From contig JAGXFH010000056.1 of NCBI GenBank assembly GCA_024637315.1, positions 1 through 64,000 on the forward strand: 64,000 bases of DNA. Reading direction: 5' to 3'. The position numbers were made by a program, and so were the translations under genes. The stretch is from Brevirhabdus sp. Lineage in GTDB: Bacteria; Pseudomonadota; Alphaproteobacteria; Rhodobacterales; Rhodobacteraceae. Under the pieces are notes generated by a model. That model was not told where the DNA came from and searched no databases. It worked only from the letters and a program-made list of their open reading frames with translations. Of this stretch, positions 28,523 through 38,408 are shown in pieces. The stretch's first letter is position 1. Every line of letters starts with the position of its first letter.

Positions 28523-29779
28523 TTGCTGACTTTTAAAGAACTCGGTCTGAACGACCGCATCGTCGAACGGCTGACAGAACAGGGCATGACCGTGCCGACG
28601 CCGATCCAGGAAAAGGCGATCCCGCTGGTCTTGCAGGGCCGCGACGTGATGGGGCTGGCGCAGACCGGTACCGGCAAGACGGCGGCCTTCGGGTTGCCGA
28701 TGGTACATCTGATGGCCGCCGCCGGGCGCAAGCCGAACCCGAAGACGGCGCGCGGTTTGATCCTGGCGCCGACCCGCGAACTTGCCGGACAGATCACCGA
28801 TGCGATCCGGCCGTTCATCGAGAAGACTCACCTCAAGATCGGTGTCGTCGTCGGTGGCCAGTCAATCAATGTGCAGATCAAGCGGATGGAACGCGGGCTG
28901 GACATCCTTGTCGCGACGCCGGGCCGGCTTCTGGACCTCATCGACCGTCGTGCCGTGTCGCTGGCGGAGACGGAGTTTCTGGTGCTGGACGAGGCCGACC
29001 AGATGCTCGACCTCGGCTTTGTCCATGCCTTGCGCAAGATCGCCACGATGCTGCCGGCAGAGCGCCAGACCATGTTGTTCTCTGCCACGATGGCAAAGCA
29101 GATGGCCGAGATCGCTGCGGCTTACCTGAACAAACCACTTCGGGTCGAGGTCAGCACCCCGGGCAAGGCTGCCGACAAGGTCATGCAATCGGTGGTTTTC
29201 GTGCCGCAGGCGCAGAAGGCCGAGATGCTGAAGGAAAAGCTCGACGCGCATCGCGATGAACTTGCGCTGGTGTTTTCACGCACCAAGCATGGCGCCGAAA
29301 AGCTGATGAAGTCGCTGGAGGCCGTCGGGTTCGCTGCCGGGTCCATCCATGGCAACAAGAGCCAGGGGCAGCGCGAACGTGCGCTCAGGGCGTTCCGCGA
29401 AGGACGCCTGCGGGTCCTGGTGGCAACCGATGTCGCGGCGCGCGGGATCGACATCCCGGATGTGCGGCACGTCTACAATTACGATCTGCCGAACGTGCCG
29501 GAAAACTACGTCCACCGGATCGGGCGGACGGCGCGGGCCGGGGCCGATGGTTCCGCCGTGGCGTTCTGCGCGCCTGCTGAAATGGGCGAGCTGCGGGCGA
29601 TCGAAAAGTCGATGGGGGTGACCATTCCCGTCGCTGGTGGTTCGCCTTGGGCGCATGAAGAGCCGGCGGCCGGCAAAGGCGGCGGGCGTCGTCGGGGTGG
29701 GCCATCAAAGCCGCAGGGGCAAAATCGCCGCCGCGGTGGCGACAAGGCTTCCGGCAAGCGTTTTAACCGGGCGGCCTGA
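28523..29779 (+). CDS. DEAD-box ATP-dependent RNA helicase (RhlE-like)
   Basis: A 418-residue helicase. Motifs in order: Q motif GLNDRIVERLTEQGMTVPTPIQ, Walker A AQTGTGKTAAFGLP, VLDEADQMLDLGF (DEAD), SAT in LFSATMAKQM, ATDVAARGIDIPDV, and HRIGRTARAG. The C-terminal 50 residues are Gly/Arg/Lys-rich, as in RhlE-type RNA remodelling enzymes. The TTG at 28523 behind GAAGGTAG is the apparent start and no upstream ATG fits. It is followed by a GC hairpin with a T-run. It likely acts in mRNA decay or ribosome assembly, often cold-induced. Confidence 0.92.
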   Translation: MLTFKELGLNDRIVERLTEQGMTVPTPIQEKAIPLVLQGRDVMGLAQTGTGKTAAFGLPMVHLMAAAGRKPNPKTARGLILAPTRELAGQITDAIRPFIEKTHLKIGVVVGGQSINVQIKRMERGLDILVATPGRLLDLIDRRAVSLAETEFLVLDEADQMLDLGFVHALRKIATMLPAERQTMLFSATMAKQMAEIAAAYLNKPLRVEVSTPGKAADKVMQSVVFVPQAQKAEMLKEKLDAHRDELALVFSRTKHGAEKLMKSLEAVGFAAGSIHGNKSQGQRERALRAFREGRLRVLVATDVAARGIDIPDVRHVYNYDLPNVPENYVHRIGRTARAGADGSAVAFCAPAEMGELRAIEKSMGVTIPVAGGSPWAHEEPAAGKGGGRRRGGPSKPQGQNRRRGGDKASGKRFNRAA

Positions 29780-29830
29780 CATCCACCCGGGTTAAGCCCA
29801 CGCTCAGGCTTCCAGAGATAACCGCAACGC

Positions 29831-29864
29831 CCCGCATCTGAACCGATGCGAGGTTGTTCTTTTT
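29831..29864 (+). terminator. Rho-independent terminator after the helicase gene
   Basis: CGCATC and GATGCG pair around TGAAC, followed by GTTGTTCTTTTTTC on the plus strand, about 55 bases after the helicase stop. The stem is short, but the T-run is clear. Confidence 0.6.
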
Positions 29865-30135
29865 TCGGTTCCCTGCGAAGCAGGTGAACGCATCATGATG
29901 CTTCCGGCAGTCAGATCGGTTTGGCGCTGCCATGAAGCTGGCAGGTGCCGACCGATCCGGCCCCCTGTTCACCTATGCCGGTAACCGTGTCAGTGTGCTT
30001 TGCACCCGTCACGCCCGCCAGCTTGCAGACAGTTGGCCGACATTGTTTTTTCGTTCACATGTTGAATCGGCAATTGGAGCAAATTGCGTGCGCGATTTGA
30101 TACCGTGCGTTGACCAAGAACAAATGGAGGCCGAG

Positions 30136-30996
30136 ATGAAGCTTGCCAACCCGACGTTTCCCGCACCGCTCGATGCTGAAAAACGCCGCGATGTCCCGCC
30201 GGTGATCTGCTACAGCCCCGAGTCCTTGCCTTTACCCGAACTCGCCGCCCTTCAGCGGGCGCGGCGCGCTGCCGACAAGGTCGGAGAAACTGTGATAAAG
30301 CCCCGCGAGGCGCGCTGCTTCCATGTTGCGGCGGGGCAATTCTTTCGCATCAGCAGCGTAGAGGGCCCGCAGGTCGGAGACCTCAACCTGTGGAATGCCG
30401 CCGACCTGACCGAGAAGTTTTATTCCGGCAAGACCCGCGCGCTGCATGGCACGCATCTGTCGACCGGCGACCGGATGTGGTCGTCTTTTCCCACCCTGCG
30501 ACCGATGGCCACGATCGCCGAGGATACGCTGGACTGGTATGGCTTCGACCCCTTTGGAGGTGCCGTCCATGACGTCATCGGCACCCGCTGCGATCCCTAC
30601 ACCCACAAGCTCCTGGCAGGCGGCCATTACCACCATTGCTGTCATTCCAACCTGACCCGCGCGCTGGCCGAAGAAACCGGCCTGCCATTGCACGAAGCCG
30701 AGCTGCTGGTCCATGACGTGCTGAACGTCTTCATGTGCACCGGCTTCACCCGCGATACTGGCCAGTACTTCATGAAGGCCAGCCCGGTTCGGCCCGGCGA
30801 TTACATCGAATTCTTTGCCGAGATCGACCTGCTGGGCGGGCTCAGCACCTGCCCCGGCGGGGACTGCTCGGCAGAGCATTCCAGCGATATCACGGCCTGC
30901 TATCCGCTGCTGGTCGAGGTATTTCAGCCCAGAACCCCGCCTGCGGGATGGGCATCGCCGGGGGTAAACGGGTATGATCGCAGCCACGGCCTCTGA
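30136..30996 (+). CDS. Urea carboxylase-associated (DUF1989) family protein
   Basis: A 286-residue protein starting MKLANPTFPAPLDAEKRRDVPPVICY; the ATG at 30136 has GGAGG five bases upstream, whereas longer frames begin in non-coding DNA. The DUF1989 hallmarks are visible: QFFRISSVEGPQVGDLNLWNA, the Cys/His-rich HYHHCCHSNLTRAL, VLNVFMCTGF and AGDYIEF-type strand, all cupin-like metal-site segments. The family occurs with urea carboxylase genes, but none is adjacent here, so its role is unsettled. It is monocistronic and convergent with the PNP gene. Confidence 0.85.
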   Translation: MKLANPTFPAPLDAEKRRDVPPVICYSPESLPLPELAALQRARRAADKVGETVIKPREARCFHVAAGQFFRISSVEGPQVGDLNLWNAADLTEKFYSGKTRALHGTHLSTGDRMWSSFPTLRPMATIAEDTLDWYGFDPFGGAVHDVIGTRCDPYTHKLLAGGHYHHCCHSNLTRALAEETGLPLHEAELLVHDVLNVFMCTGFTRDTGQYFMKASPVRPGDYIEFFAEIDLLGGLSTCPGGDCSAEHSSDITACYPLLVEVFQPRTPPAGWASPGVNGYDRSHGL

Positions 30997-31021
30997 TCAT
31001 CATTTGTCCAGAAGTGTCCAA

Positions 31022-31039
31022 GGGGGGGGCTGCCCCCCC
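31022..31039. terminator. GC-only bidirectional hairpin between convergent genes
   Basis: A run of eight G, a short CTG turn and seven C form a very strong hairpin between the stop of the DUF1989 gene (30996) and the stop of the convergent PNP gene (31048). It lacks T-runs, so it is probably a stabilising or pausing structure or a REP-like unit and not a classical terminator. Confidence 0.4.
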
Positions 31040-31047
31040 AGCGCGCG

Positions 31048-31752
31048 TCATGTGAAAGCCGCTTCCAGCGCGATTTCGACCATATCGCCGAAGCTGCGCT
31101 CGCGGTCGGCCGACGGCAGCGCCTCGCCGGTGATCAGGTGGTCGCTGACCGTCAGCACCGCCAGCGCACGCTTGCCGAAGCGTGCGGCGAGCGTGTAAAG
31201 TTCGGCGGCCTCCATCTCGACCCCCAGAATGCCGTGGCGAATCATCTGTTCGTTGAGATCGGGCCGCTCGTCATAGAACACGTCCGACGAATAGATGCCG
31301 CCGACATGGGCGGCGACCCCTTTCGCCTCGGCTGCCGCCGCAGCCGCGCGCAGCAGCGTCCAGTTGGCGCAGGGGGCGAAGTTCAGCTCTCTGAAGATAC
31401 CGCGCGAGGGTGTCGAGAGGGTCGAGGCGGTCATCGCGAGGATCACGTCGCGCAGCTTCACCCGGTCCTGCATCGCGCCGCAGGATCCGATGCGGATCAG
31501 CGTTTCGGCGCTGTAGTCCCGGATCAGCTCGTTGACGTAGATCGACAGGGAGGGCATCCCCATGCCCGACCCCTGGATCGTCACGCGGTTGCCTTTCCAG
31601 GTGCCGGTGAACCCCAGCATGCCGCGCACATCGTTGACCAGTTGGGCACCCGAAAGGAACGTTTCAGCCGCCCACCGGGCGCGATAGGGATCGCCGGGCA
31701 GAAGCACGGTTTCGGCGATCTGGCCGGGTTGGGCGCCGATGTGGACAGTCAT
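31048..31752 (-). CDS. deoD: Purine-nucleoside phosphorylase, DeoD type
   Basis: A 234-residue hexameric-type nucleoside phosphorylase beginning [33 protein letters not shown]. The phosphate-site [15 protein letters not shown] strand, [28 protein letters not shown] and C-terminal acidic residues are as in DeoD. It cleaves purine ribonucleosides and deoxyribonucleosides with phosphate. The ATG at 31752 is preferred over an upstream frame at 31779. It stands alone, and a second, unrelated PNP of the trimeric type is encoded at 45706. Confidence 0.93.
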   Translation of the reverse strand: MTVHIGAQPGQIAETVLLPGDPYRARWAAETFLSGAQLVNDVRGMLGFTGTWKGNRVTIQGSGMGMPSLSIYVNELIRDYSAETLIRIGSCGAMQDRVKLRDVILAMTASTLSTPSRGIFRELNFAPCANWTLLRAAAAAAEAKGVAAHVGGIYSSDVFYDERPDLNEQMIRHGILGVEMEAAELYTLAARFGKRALAVLTVSDHLITGEALPSADRERSFGDMVEIALEAAFT

Positions 31753-31815
31753 CGCAGGGCTCCTTGCAGGGTCGGGCAACTATAGCGGCCGAAAGCGCGA
31801 AGGAAAGTGGCCCGG

Positions 31816-32778
31816 TCAGCCGCGGCGGGGGCCGTCAATGCTGATGCGGGCCTTGAGCGGGAAGTGATCCGATCCGATCCCGTTGCACAGGTCGTATGAC
31901 GCAATCCGGATGCCGCGCGTGACATACATCTGGTCGATCGGAAACCGCAGGATTGGGTGACGCGCGTCAAAGCTGGACATCAACCCGCGCCCGATGCGGG
32001 GATCGAGGAACCGGCCGTGATGCTTGAAACGGGTCGTCGACCACGACCAGGCCACATCGTTGAAGTCGCCCATCACCACCACCGGGTGATCGGAATGCCG
32101 GGTCAGCGTTGCGGCGGTGCGGATCTGGGCGTCGCGTTCGTCGGTATCCTCGCCGGGGACGGGTGGGCGGGGATGCAGGCCGATGAAATGGAACGGCCTG
32201 CCGTCGGGTGCCTTCAGATCTGCCAGAAGCACGGGCGTCTGATCATCTGTCAGGAACACGGTCTTGGCCGAATGGGCGGCCAGACGGGTGGCGAAGATCA
32301 TCCCGTAATGGTTCGACAAGGTATGTGACACCACCGTCGAGTAGGGCTGCAGCACACCTTGCAGGGCCAGCGCCCAGGTTTCGTCGGTTTCCATCAGCAA
32401 GATCACGTCCGGATCGGTCCGCGCGATCAGGTCGGCAACCTCATTATGGGCGGTGTTTTCCATCTCGACATTGCTGGCCAGAAGCGTGACCGCGCCTTGG
32501 CCCGGGTCCGGTTCGCGGAACGCAATCTCGGGCCGGGCGAGTCGGGTGAAAGGGTAGATCTTGACGCCCTGATAGAGAGCGCAGGCTGCCAGGATCAGGA
32601 TCATCGCAGTGCTGGCGCCGAGCGCCGCGGCGGCAATCACCAGGAGACTCGCCAGCACGAAAATATGCAGCCGCGGGAAATCCCACATCCGGATCCACCA
32701 GCGCGTGCTGGTCGACAGTGACAGCGCAGTAAACCCGGCGATCGCCAGCGTCAGGCACCAGAGCAGGAAGTCCATCAT
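31816..32778 (-). CDS. Membrane-anchored endonuclease/exonuclease/phosphatase family protein
   Basis: About 320 residues. The N-terminus has two or three hydrophobic segments (MMDFLLWCLTLAIAGFTALSLS; IFVLASLLVIAAAALG). The EEP catalytic domain follows, with LLASNVEMEN, DVILLMETDETWA, FIGLHPRPP, VVMGDFNDVAWS and GSDHFPLKARI, all the usual metal and catalytic residues (Asn, Glu, His, Asp, Asn, His). Substrate unknown; the family includes nucleases and sphingomyelinase-like phosphodiesterases. Pirin gene stop lies about 65 bases upstream on the same strand. Confidence 0.85.
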   Translation of the reverse strand: MMDFLLWCLTLAIAGFTALSLSTSTRWWIRMWDFPRLHIFVLASLLVIAAAALGASTAMILILAACALYQGVKIYPFTRLARPEIAFREPDPGQGAVTLLASNVEMENTAHNEVADLIARTDPDVILLMETDETWALALQGVLQPYSTVVSHTLSNHYGMIFATRLAAHSAKTVFLTDDQTPVLLADLKAPDGRPFHFIGLHPRPPVPGEDTDERDAQIRTAATLTRHSDHPVVVMGDFNDVAWSWSTTRFKHHGRFLDPRIGRGLMSSFDARHPILRFPIDQMYVTRGIRIASYDLCNGIGSDHFPLKARISIDGPRRG

Positions 32779-32843
32779 CGTCCCGAGACCTTTCCGGACG
32801 ACGCTAAAATCCTGCCCCGAACGGGCAGGCACCGCCCGGATGA

Positions 32844-33755
32844 TCAATGCGGAGCGCGGATGAAGGTTCCGTTCTGCAGATCCTGCATCGCCTGCCGCAA
32901 CTCGGCTTGCGTGTTCATCACGATGGGTCCGTGCCAGGCCACCGGTTCTTCTATCGGGCGGCCAGAGATCAGCAGGAAGCGGATACCCTCGGGGCCGGCC
33001 TGCACCGTGACCTCGTCGCCGGTATCGAAGCGCACGAGCGTCCGGTTTCCGGTAAGGTCGCGGATGTTGAGTTCCTGCCCGTCGAATTCCTTTTCCACCC
33101 GAACGCCTTGGGGGTGGGAAGCATCGCGGAAGGTCCCGGCGCCTGCGAAAACGTAAGCGAAGGCATTTGAATAGGTATCGACGGGCAGGGACTTGCGGGT
33201 GTTGGGCGGCACCGAGACGTCAAGATACATCGGTTCCGCGGCAATGCCGTCGACCGGGCCGGATTTGCCCCAGAAGCTGCCGGTGATGATCTTGACCTTC
33301 GTGCCATCGTCGTCGATCTCTTCCGGGATGTCGCTGCCCTTGATGTCCTGGTAGCGCGGCGCGGTCATCTTGAGGCTGGAGGGCAGGTTCGCCCAGAGCT
33401 GGAACCCGTGCATCTGCCCGGCCCGGTTCCCGCGCGGCATCTCCTGATGCATGATCCCCGATCCGGCGGTCATCCATTGCACCGAACCTGCGTCAAGCGT
33501 TCCGCGGTTCCCCAGCGAGTCGCCATGCTCAACCTCGCCTTCGAGAACATAGGTGATGGTCTCGATGCCGCGATGCGGGTGCCAGGGGAAGCCCTTGGCG
33601 TATTGACTGGGATCGTCGTTGCGGAAATCGTCGAACAAGAGGAACGGGTCAAACTCGCGCGGTTTGTGAAAGCCGAAGGCGCGGTAAAGGTGGACACCGG
33701 CGCCTTCCAGCGTCGGTTGGGCGGCGGATTCGGATTTGACGGGGCGAAAACTCAT
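32844..33755 (-). CDS. Pirin family protein
   Basis: A 303-residue double cupin starting MSFRPVKSESAAQPTLEGAGVHLYRAFGF. The metal site is visible in FPWHPHRGIETITYVLEGEVEHGDSLGNRG and in GSGIMHQEMP, with His and Glu ligands near residues 60-105. A second cupin follows, with a C-terminal SGRPIEEPVAWHGPIVMNTQAEL typical of bacterial pirins (quercetinase-like or redox-linked). Function here is undetermined. It lies between the EEP protein and meaA on the same strand. Confidence 0.92.
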   Translation of the reverse strand: MSFRPVKSESAAQPTLEGAGVHLYRAFGFHKPREFDPFLLFDDFRNDDPSQYAKGFPWHPHRGIETITYVLEGEVEHGDSLGNRGTLDAGSVQWMTAGSGIMHQEMPRGNRAGQMHGFQLWANLPSSLKMTAPRYQDIKGSDIPEEIDDDGTKVKIITGSFWGKSGPVDGIAAEPMYLDVSVPPNTRKSLPVDTYSNAFAYVFAGAGTFRDASHPQGVRVEKEFDGQELNIRDLTGNRTLVRFDTGDEVTVQAGPEGIRFLLISGRPIEEPVAWHGPIVMNTQAELRQAMQDLQNGTFIRAPH

Positions 33756-33886
33756 CGGGAATGCTCCTTTGCTTGGACCCAATATGGAGCAATCGCGGGC
33801 GCGGAAAAGAGGCGCCGGTGAACAGCAGATGTGCAGGATTGCGCGTCGAGCGAGAATATCTGAAGAAAGTCGATGCGTGAAAGGGG

Positions 33887-35857
33887 TTATTCCGCCGCAA
33901 CCGCCTTTGGGTCCACGAGCGCCACGATGTCGAACATGATCCGGTTCAGCTCGAAATCCTTGGGGGTATAGACTCGTGCGACGCCCATCTTGCGCAGGTG
34001 GGTGGCGTCCGCTTCGGGGATGATGCCGCCGACGACGACCGGGACATGCGCGAGGTTGGCGCTCTTGAGCAGGTCGATCAATTCGCCGACCAATGGAACA
34101 TGGCTGCCCGAAAGGATCGACAAGCCGATCACATGGGCGTTCTGGTCCTGCGCCGCGGTGACGATTTCGGCGGGGGTCAGACGGATGCCGTCATAGGTGA
34201 TGTCCATGCCGCAATCGCGGGCGCGGGCGGCGATCTGTTCGGCGCCATTGGAATGGCCGTCGAGGCCGGGCTTGCCGACGAGGAACTTGAGGCGGCGGCC
34301 CAGACGGTCCGAGACGGCGTTCACGGCGGCGCGGATTTCGTCCAGACCCTCGGTGCGGTTCGAGGGGTTGGCAGAGACACCAGTGGGGGCGCGGTACTGA
34401 CCGAAGGCGGCGCGCACGACGTCGCCCCATTCGCCGGTGGTCGCCCCGGCTTTGGCCGCGTCGATGGACGGAGGCATGATGTTGTCGCCGGAACTGGCGG
34501 CTTGGCGGAGCGCATCGAGGGCGAGTTGCACCTTGGCCTCGTCGCGGGTCGCGCGCCAGTCGGCAAGACGAGCGATCTGGTCGGCTTCCGCGTCCTTGTC
34601 GGCAGTCATGATCGCCTCTGGCCCCGAGGTCAGGGGCGACGGTTCGCCCTGCTGCCAGCGGTTGACGCCGACGACGGTGGTCTCGCCGCCCTCGATGCGG
34701 GCGATCCGGTCGGCATTGGCCTCGACCAGCCGGGATTTCATGTAGGCAATGGCCTCGACAGCACCGCCCATGCTGTCGATCTGGGCGAGCTCCGCGCGGG
34801 CGCCTTGCTTGAGCGCTTCGACCTTTTTGGTCACGGCCGGGTTGCCGTCGAAAAGGTCGCCGTATTCCAGAAGATCGGTTTCATAAGCAAGGATCTGCTG
34901 CATCCGCAGCGACCATTGCTGGTCCCAGGGGCGCGGCAGACCAAGCGCCTCGTTCCAGGCAGGCAACTGCACGGCACGGGCGCGGGCGTTCTTCGACAGC
35001 GTCACGGCAAGCATTTCCAGAAGGATGCGGTAGACGTTGTTTTCCGGCTGTTGCTCGGTCAGACCAAGGCTGTTGACCTGCACGCCGTAGCGAAAGCGGC
35101 GGAATTTCGGGTCGGAGACACCGTAGCGTTCTGCCGTGATCTCATCCCAAAGCTCGACGAAGGCGCGCATCTTGCACAGCTCGGTCACGAAGCGGATGCC
35201 GGCGTTGACGAAGAACGAGATGCGGCCGACCATTTCGGGGAAATCTTCGGCGGCGACCTTGGTTTTCAGATCGTCCAGAACGGCCGTCGCGGTGGCCAGT
35301 GCGAAGGCCAGTTCCTGCTCGGGCGTCGCTCCGGCCTCTTGCAGGTGGTAGGAACAGACGTTCATCGGGTTCCATTTCGGCAGGTGCTGGCGGGTGTAGG
35401 CGGCCACATCGGTGATCATCCGCAACGACGGCGCCGGCGGGCAGATATAGGTGCCGCGCGACAGGTATTCCTTGATGATATCGTTCTGGACGGTGCCCTG
35501 CAGCGCGGCGATATCCGCGCCCTGTTCCTCGGCCGCCGCGATGTAGAGGGCCAAAAGCCATGGCGCGGTGGCGTTGATCGTCATCGAGGTGTTCATCTGA
35601 TCGAGCGGGATCTGATCGAAGAGCGCACGCATGTCACCCAGATGGCTGATCGGAACGCCGACCTTGCCGACCTCGCCCTTCGCCAGCTCGTGATCGCTGT
35701 CATAGCCGGTCTGGGTCGGCAGATCGAAGGCGACCGAGAGGCCGGTCTGCCCCTTGGCGAGGTTGCCGCGATAAAGCGCATTCGAGGCCTTGGCAGTGGA
35801 ATGGCCCGCATAGGTGCGGAACAGCCAAGGGTTGTCGCGGGCGGGAAGGTCGGTCAT
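33887..35857 (-). CDS. meaA: Ethylmalonyl-CoA mutase
   Basis: A 656-residue coenzyme-B12 mutase converting (2R)-ethylmalonyl-CoA to methylsuccinyl-CoA, the defining step of the ethylmalonyl-CoA pathway for acetyl-CoA assimilation. The N-terminal substrate barrel contains YAGHSTAKASNALYRGNLAKGQTGLSVAFDLPTQTGYDSD. The C-terminal B12 domain has FLVGKPGLDGHSNGAEQIA (DxHxxG lower-axial His) with LSILSGSHVPL and VVVGGIIP. One polypeptide carries both domains, as in MeaA/Ecm. ccrA, encoding the preceding enzyme, lies 2.5 kb away. An imperfect PhaR-like dyad lies about 70 bases upstream. Confidence 0.94.
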   Translation of the reverse strand: MTDLPARDNPWLFRTYAGHSTAKASNALYRGNLAKGQTGLSVAFDLPTQTGYDSDHELAKGEVGKVGVPISHLGDMRALFDQIPLDQMNTSMTINATAPWLLALYIAAAEEQGADIAALQGTVQNDIIKEYLSRGTYICPPAPSLRMITDVAAYTRQHLPKWNPMNVCSYHLQEAGATPEQELAFALATATAVLDDLKTKVAAEDFPEMVGRISFFVNAGIRFVTELCKMRAFVELWDEITAERYGVSDPKFRRFRYGVQVNSLGLTEQQPENNVYRILLEMLAVTLSKNARARAVQLPAWNEALGLPRPWDQQWSLRMQQILAYETDLLEYGDLFDGNPAVTKKVEALKQGARAELAQIDSMGGAVEAIAYMKSRLVEANADRIARIEGGETTVVGVNRWQQGEPSPLTSGPEAIMTADKDAEADQIARLADWRATRDEAKVQLALDALRQAASSGDNIMPPSIDAAKAGATTGEWGDVVRAAFGQYRAPTGVSANPSNRTEGLDEIRAAVNAVSDRLGRRLKFLVGKPGLDGHSNGAEQIAARARDCGMDITYDGIRLTPAEIVTAAQDQNAHVIGLSILSGSHVPLVGELIDLLKSANLAHVPVVVGGIIPEADATHLRKMGVARVYTPKDFELNRIMFDIVALVDPKAVAAE

Positions 35858-35936
35858 GCAGTCAGTCCGTTGGTAACTAAATTATCCGAATGAATATCTA
35901 TGCGGAATAATCTTGCGCGTCCAGATGCTGCACTGC

Positions 35937-35971
35937 AAAAAAATCGGCCCGGTGCAGCACGCTCCGGGCCG
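35937..35971 (-). terminator. Rho-independent terminator of the lectin-like gene
   Basis: CGGCCCGG (35945-35952) pairs with CCGGGCCG (35964-35971). On the minus strand the stem is followed by an uninterrupted run of seven T. It starts ten bases after the stop of the gene ending at 35981 and insulates it from meaA. Confidence 0.85.
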
Positions 35972-35980
35972 GGTTATCGT

Positions 35981-36604
35981 TCAGTTGGTGGCGAAGCAAT
36001 AGATCAGGCCGTCGCCGCCTGTGCCACGTAATGCTTCGATACCGCAACCGCCGCGCGAGGAATGCGACGAGTTCCACGACTTCGACGGCGGTGTGTCATC
36101 GAGCCCCATCCGGTCATGGTGTCCGACCATGCCAGCGGTATCCTCGGCGTTGCTTGTCCAGTCTTCGCAGGTCATGCCCTCGGCGACCGTGCCTTCCGGG
36201 GTCGATCCCGTCAGGATGTCGTGCCGGTTCGGGGTATCGCCGCGGCCGTTGACCGGTTCGCCGTGTTCGTTCAGCGCGGTTTCCTTGGTCAGGTTGTTGT
36301 CGCCGTGCAACTCATCGACGCTGTCGGCGATGGTCTCGCCGGCGGCGTTGATCCAGGGGCCTGTTCCGATCCGGTCACGGGCGTTCTGTGCGCCGGCGGA
36401 AAGGTAGGCGCGCCAGATCTTGCCGGTGACGCCAGCAGCTTCGGCAAGGCTGGCGCAATGTGCGTCGGCACCTTCGAGGCCGCCGAAATCGCCGCCATTG
36501 CCCGGGTTTTCGCTGGTGATGAAGAAGCTCATGTTGCTGTCTTGCGCTGTCACAGCGGTTCCGGCCAAAGCGATCGCAGCCGCGATCAGAATGCGATTGT
36601 TCAT
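35981..36604 (-). CDS. Secreted lectin-like / DUF1554-type protein
   Basis: A 207-residue protein with signal peptide MNNRILIAAAIALAGTAVTAQD (cleavage after VTA). The mature part begins SFFITSENPGNGGDFGGLEGADAHCASLAEAAGVTGKIWRAYLS, the pattern of DUF1554 and endostatin-like C-type-lectin-fold proteins (F-x-T-S-x-x-x-G-x-x-GG-L-x-GADA-x-C). It has conserved cysteines at HCASL, MTCEDW, GGCGIE and IYCFATN, likely two disulfides. Periplasmic or secreted, ligand unknown. An isolated gene with an AGGAGGTGA ribosome site and its own terminator. Confidence 0.8.
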   Translation of the reverse strand: MNNRILIAAAIALAGTAVTAQDSNMSFFITSENPGNGGDFGGLEGADAHCASLAEAAGVTGKIWRAYLSAGAQNARDRIGTGPWINAAGETIADSVDELHGDNNLTKETALNEHGEPVNGRGDTPNRHDILTGSTPEGTVAEGMTCEDWTSNAEDTAGMVGHHDRMGLDDTPPSKSWNSSHSSRGGCGIEALRGTGGDGLIYCFATN

Positions 36605-36886
36605 ATCAGTCACCTCCTTCATTGGTTTTGCGCCTACAAAGCGGGCGGCATGGAACCTATCTTAAGGGGCGCGCGGGCTTGGCACCATTTGCATAAATTG
36701 CAGACGGACTGGCGATTTGCGCACGATGAACGCCGCGCAAGCTGACAACCCCGAGGTTTTGGCTTGAGGAACGAGTGTCGTGTTTGAGGGCAGGCCAAAC
36801 ATGCCTTTGATGAAGCGGCATTTCCGTTTGCTGCGGCGCGGCATCACAGCATTTACGCCGCACGGCTTTCCTGTCACGGTCGCGGG

Positions 36887-38269
36887 ATGTTTCGCGTCGT
36901 GGAAATGCCGCTTTGGCTGTTGATTCTGATCCTCGCCTTCGCGGCGGTGACATTCGCGTCGCATTTCCTGTTTCCCTCGGTGCGCTGGTTTTTCCGGCGT
37001 CGGATGGAACGCGTGGTCGCAAAGCTGAACGAACGGCTGGACCGCCCGATCGAGCCATTCAAGTTGCTGCGGCGGCAGGACATGATCCAACGGCTGATCT
37101 ACGATCCTGCGGTGATCGAGGCGGTGGCCGAACATGCCGCTCGGACAGGCGTGCGCGAGGATGTGGCGTTCGAGCGGGCTCGCCGCTATGCGCGCGAGAT
37201 CGTGCCTTCGTTCAGCGCCACTGCCTATTTCGGTTTTGCAATCCGTTTTGCCAAGCTTTTCAGCCGCGCGTTCTACCGGGTGCGCCTTGGCCATTTCGAT
37301 GAAGAGGCGATCCGCGCCATCGGAACGGAGGCGACGGTGATCTTCGTGATGAACCACCGGTCGAACATGGATTATGTGCTGGTGACATGGCTTGCAGCGG
37401 AACGTTCGGCCCTGTCCTATGCCGTTGGCGAATGGGCGAGGGTCTGGCCATTGTCCGGGCTGATCCGGGCGATGGGCGCCTATTTCATCCGGCGCATTTC
37501 TCGTGACGACCTCTATCGCCGGGTGCTGGCGCGCTATGTGCAGATGGCGACGCGCAACGGCGTCGATCAAGCGATCTTTCCCGAAGGCGGGCTTAGCCTC
37601 GATGGCCGGGTCGGGGCGCCAAAGCTGGGGCTGCTGAGCTACATCATCTCGGATTTCGAGCAGGGCAAAAGCCGCGACGTCGTATTCGTCCCGGTGGCGC
37701 TGAACTATGACCGGGTGCTGGAGGATCGGGTGCTTCTTGCGGCCGCCGGCGCGACCGAGCGCAAGTTCCGGCTTCGTTGGCGTGATGCGATGCGGTATTT
37801 CATAAAGCATATCTACCAACGCCTGACCGGGCGATTTCTGCGATATGGTTACGCAGCGGTCAGTTTCGGTGCGCCGCTTTCGCTGGCGACCTACTCCAAG
37901 GGCAGGAAGGGCGATCCGACCAAGGATATCGGGCAGGAACTGATGGCGCGAATCCGCGCGATCGTGCCAGTGTTGCCAATCCCGCTGGTTTCGGCTTGCC
38001 TGTTGCGATCCGCGGCACCTCTCGACCGTGCCGAACTGGTGAACCTGATAGAGGCGCAGATTGCAAAGCTGTCAGGGACAGGTGCCCATGTCGCGATTTT
38101 CGAAGGTGATATTGCAACCGAGGTCGAGAATGCGATCACCCATCTGAAGATGAGACAATTGGTGCGAGAGGGTCCGCGGGGCATCGAGGTGGAATCCAAG
38201 GACAAGGGCCTACTGACTTATTATGCGGCATCGATCGATCATCTTCTGGATGAAGTTGCAGTGCAGTGA
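36887..38269 (+). CDS. Glycerol-3-phosphate/1-acylglycerol-phosphate acyltransferase-like protein
   Basis: A 460-residue protein with an N-terminal transmembrane helix (PLWLLILILAFAAVTFASHFLF) and a PlsB/PlsC-type acyltransferase domain: NHRSNMDYVL (HX4D) near residue 157, FIRRISRDDLYRR, IFPEGGLSLDGR (EGG block) and VFVPVALNYDRVLED. The arrangement resembles the PlsB-like proteins of Rhodobacterales that acylate glycerol-3-phosphate in phospholipid synthesis, although shorter than E. coli PlsB. It stands between the divergent lectin-like gene and ccrA on the same strand as ccrA. Confidence 0.82.
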   Translation: MFRVVEMPLWLLILILAFAAVTFASHFLFPSVRWFFRRRMERVVAKLNERLDRPIEPFKLLRRQDMIQRLIYDPAVIEAVAEHAARTGVREDVAFERARRYAREIVPSFSATAYFGFAIRFAKLFSRAFYRVRLGHFDEEAIRAIGTEATVIFVMNHRSNMDYVLVTWLAAERSALSYAVGEWARVWPLSGLIRAMGAYFIRRISRDDLYRRVLARYVQMATRNGVDQAIFPEGGLSLDGRVGAPKLGLLSYIISDFEQGKSRDVVFVPVALNYDRVLEDRVLLAAAGATERKFRLRWRDAMRYFIKHIYQRLTGRFLRYGYAAVSFGAPLSLATYSKGRKGDPTKDIGQELMARIRAIVPVLPIPLVSACLLRSAAPLDRAELVNLIEAQIAKLSGTGAHVAIFEGDIATEVENAITHLKMRQLVREGPRGIEVESKDKGLLTYYAASIDHLLDEVAVQ

Positions 38270-38408
38270 ATCAAGTTTCTGCAGTTGCTCGGTTATTAAA
38301 TTTCAAAAACTGGCCTGATACGGTTGCATAGTTGCGCCGGCGTCGGTATTCAGGCCGATGACGCCGCCGCGATTCTGCGCTGCGGCAGCACTAGGAGCTT
38401 CGGAGACA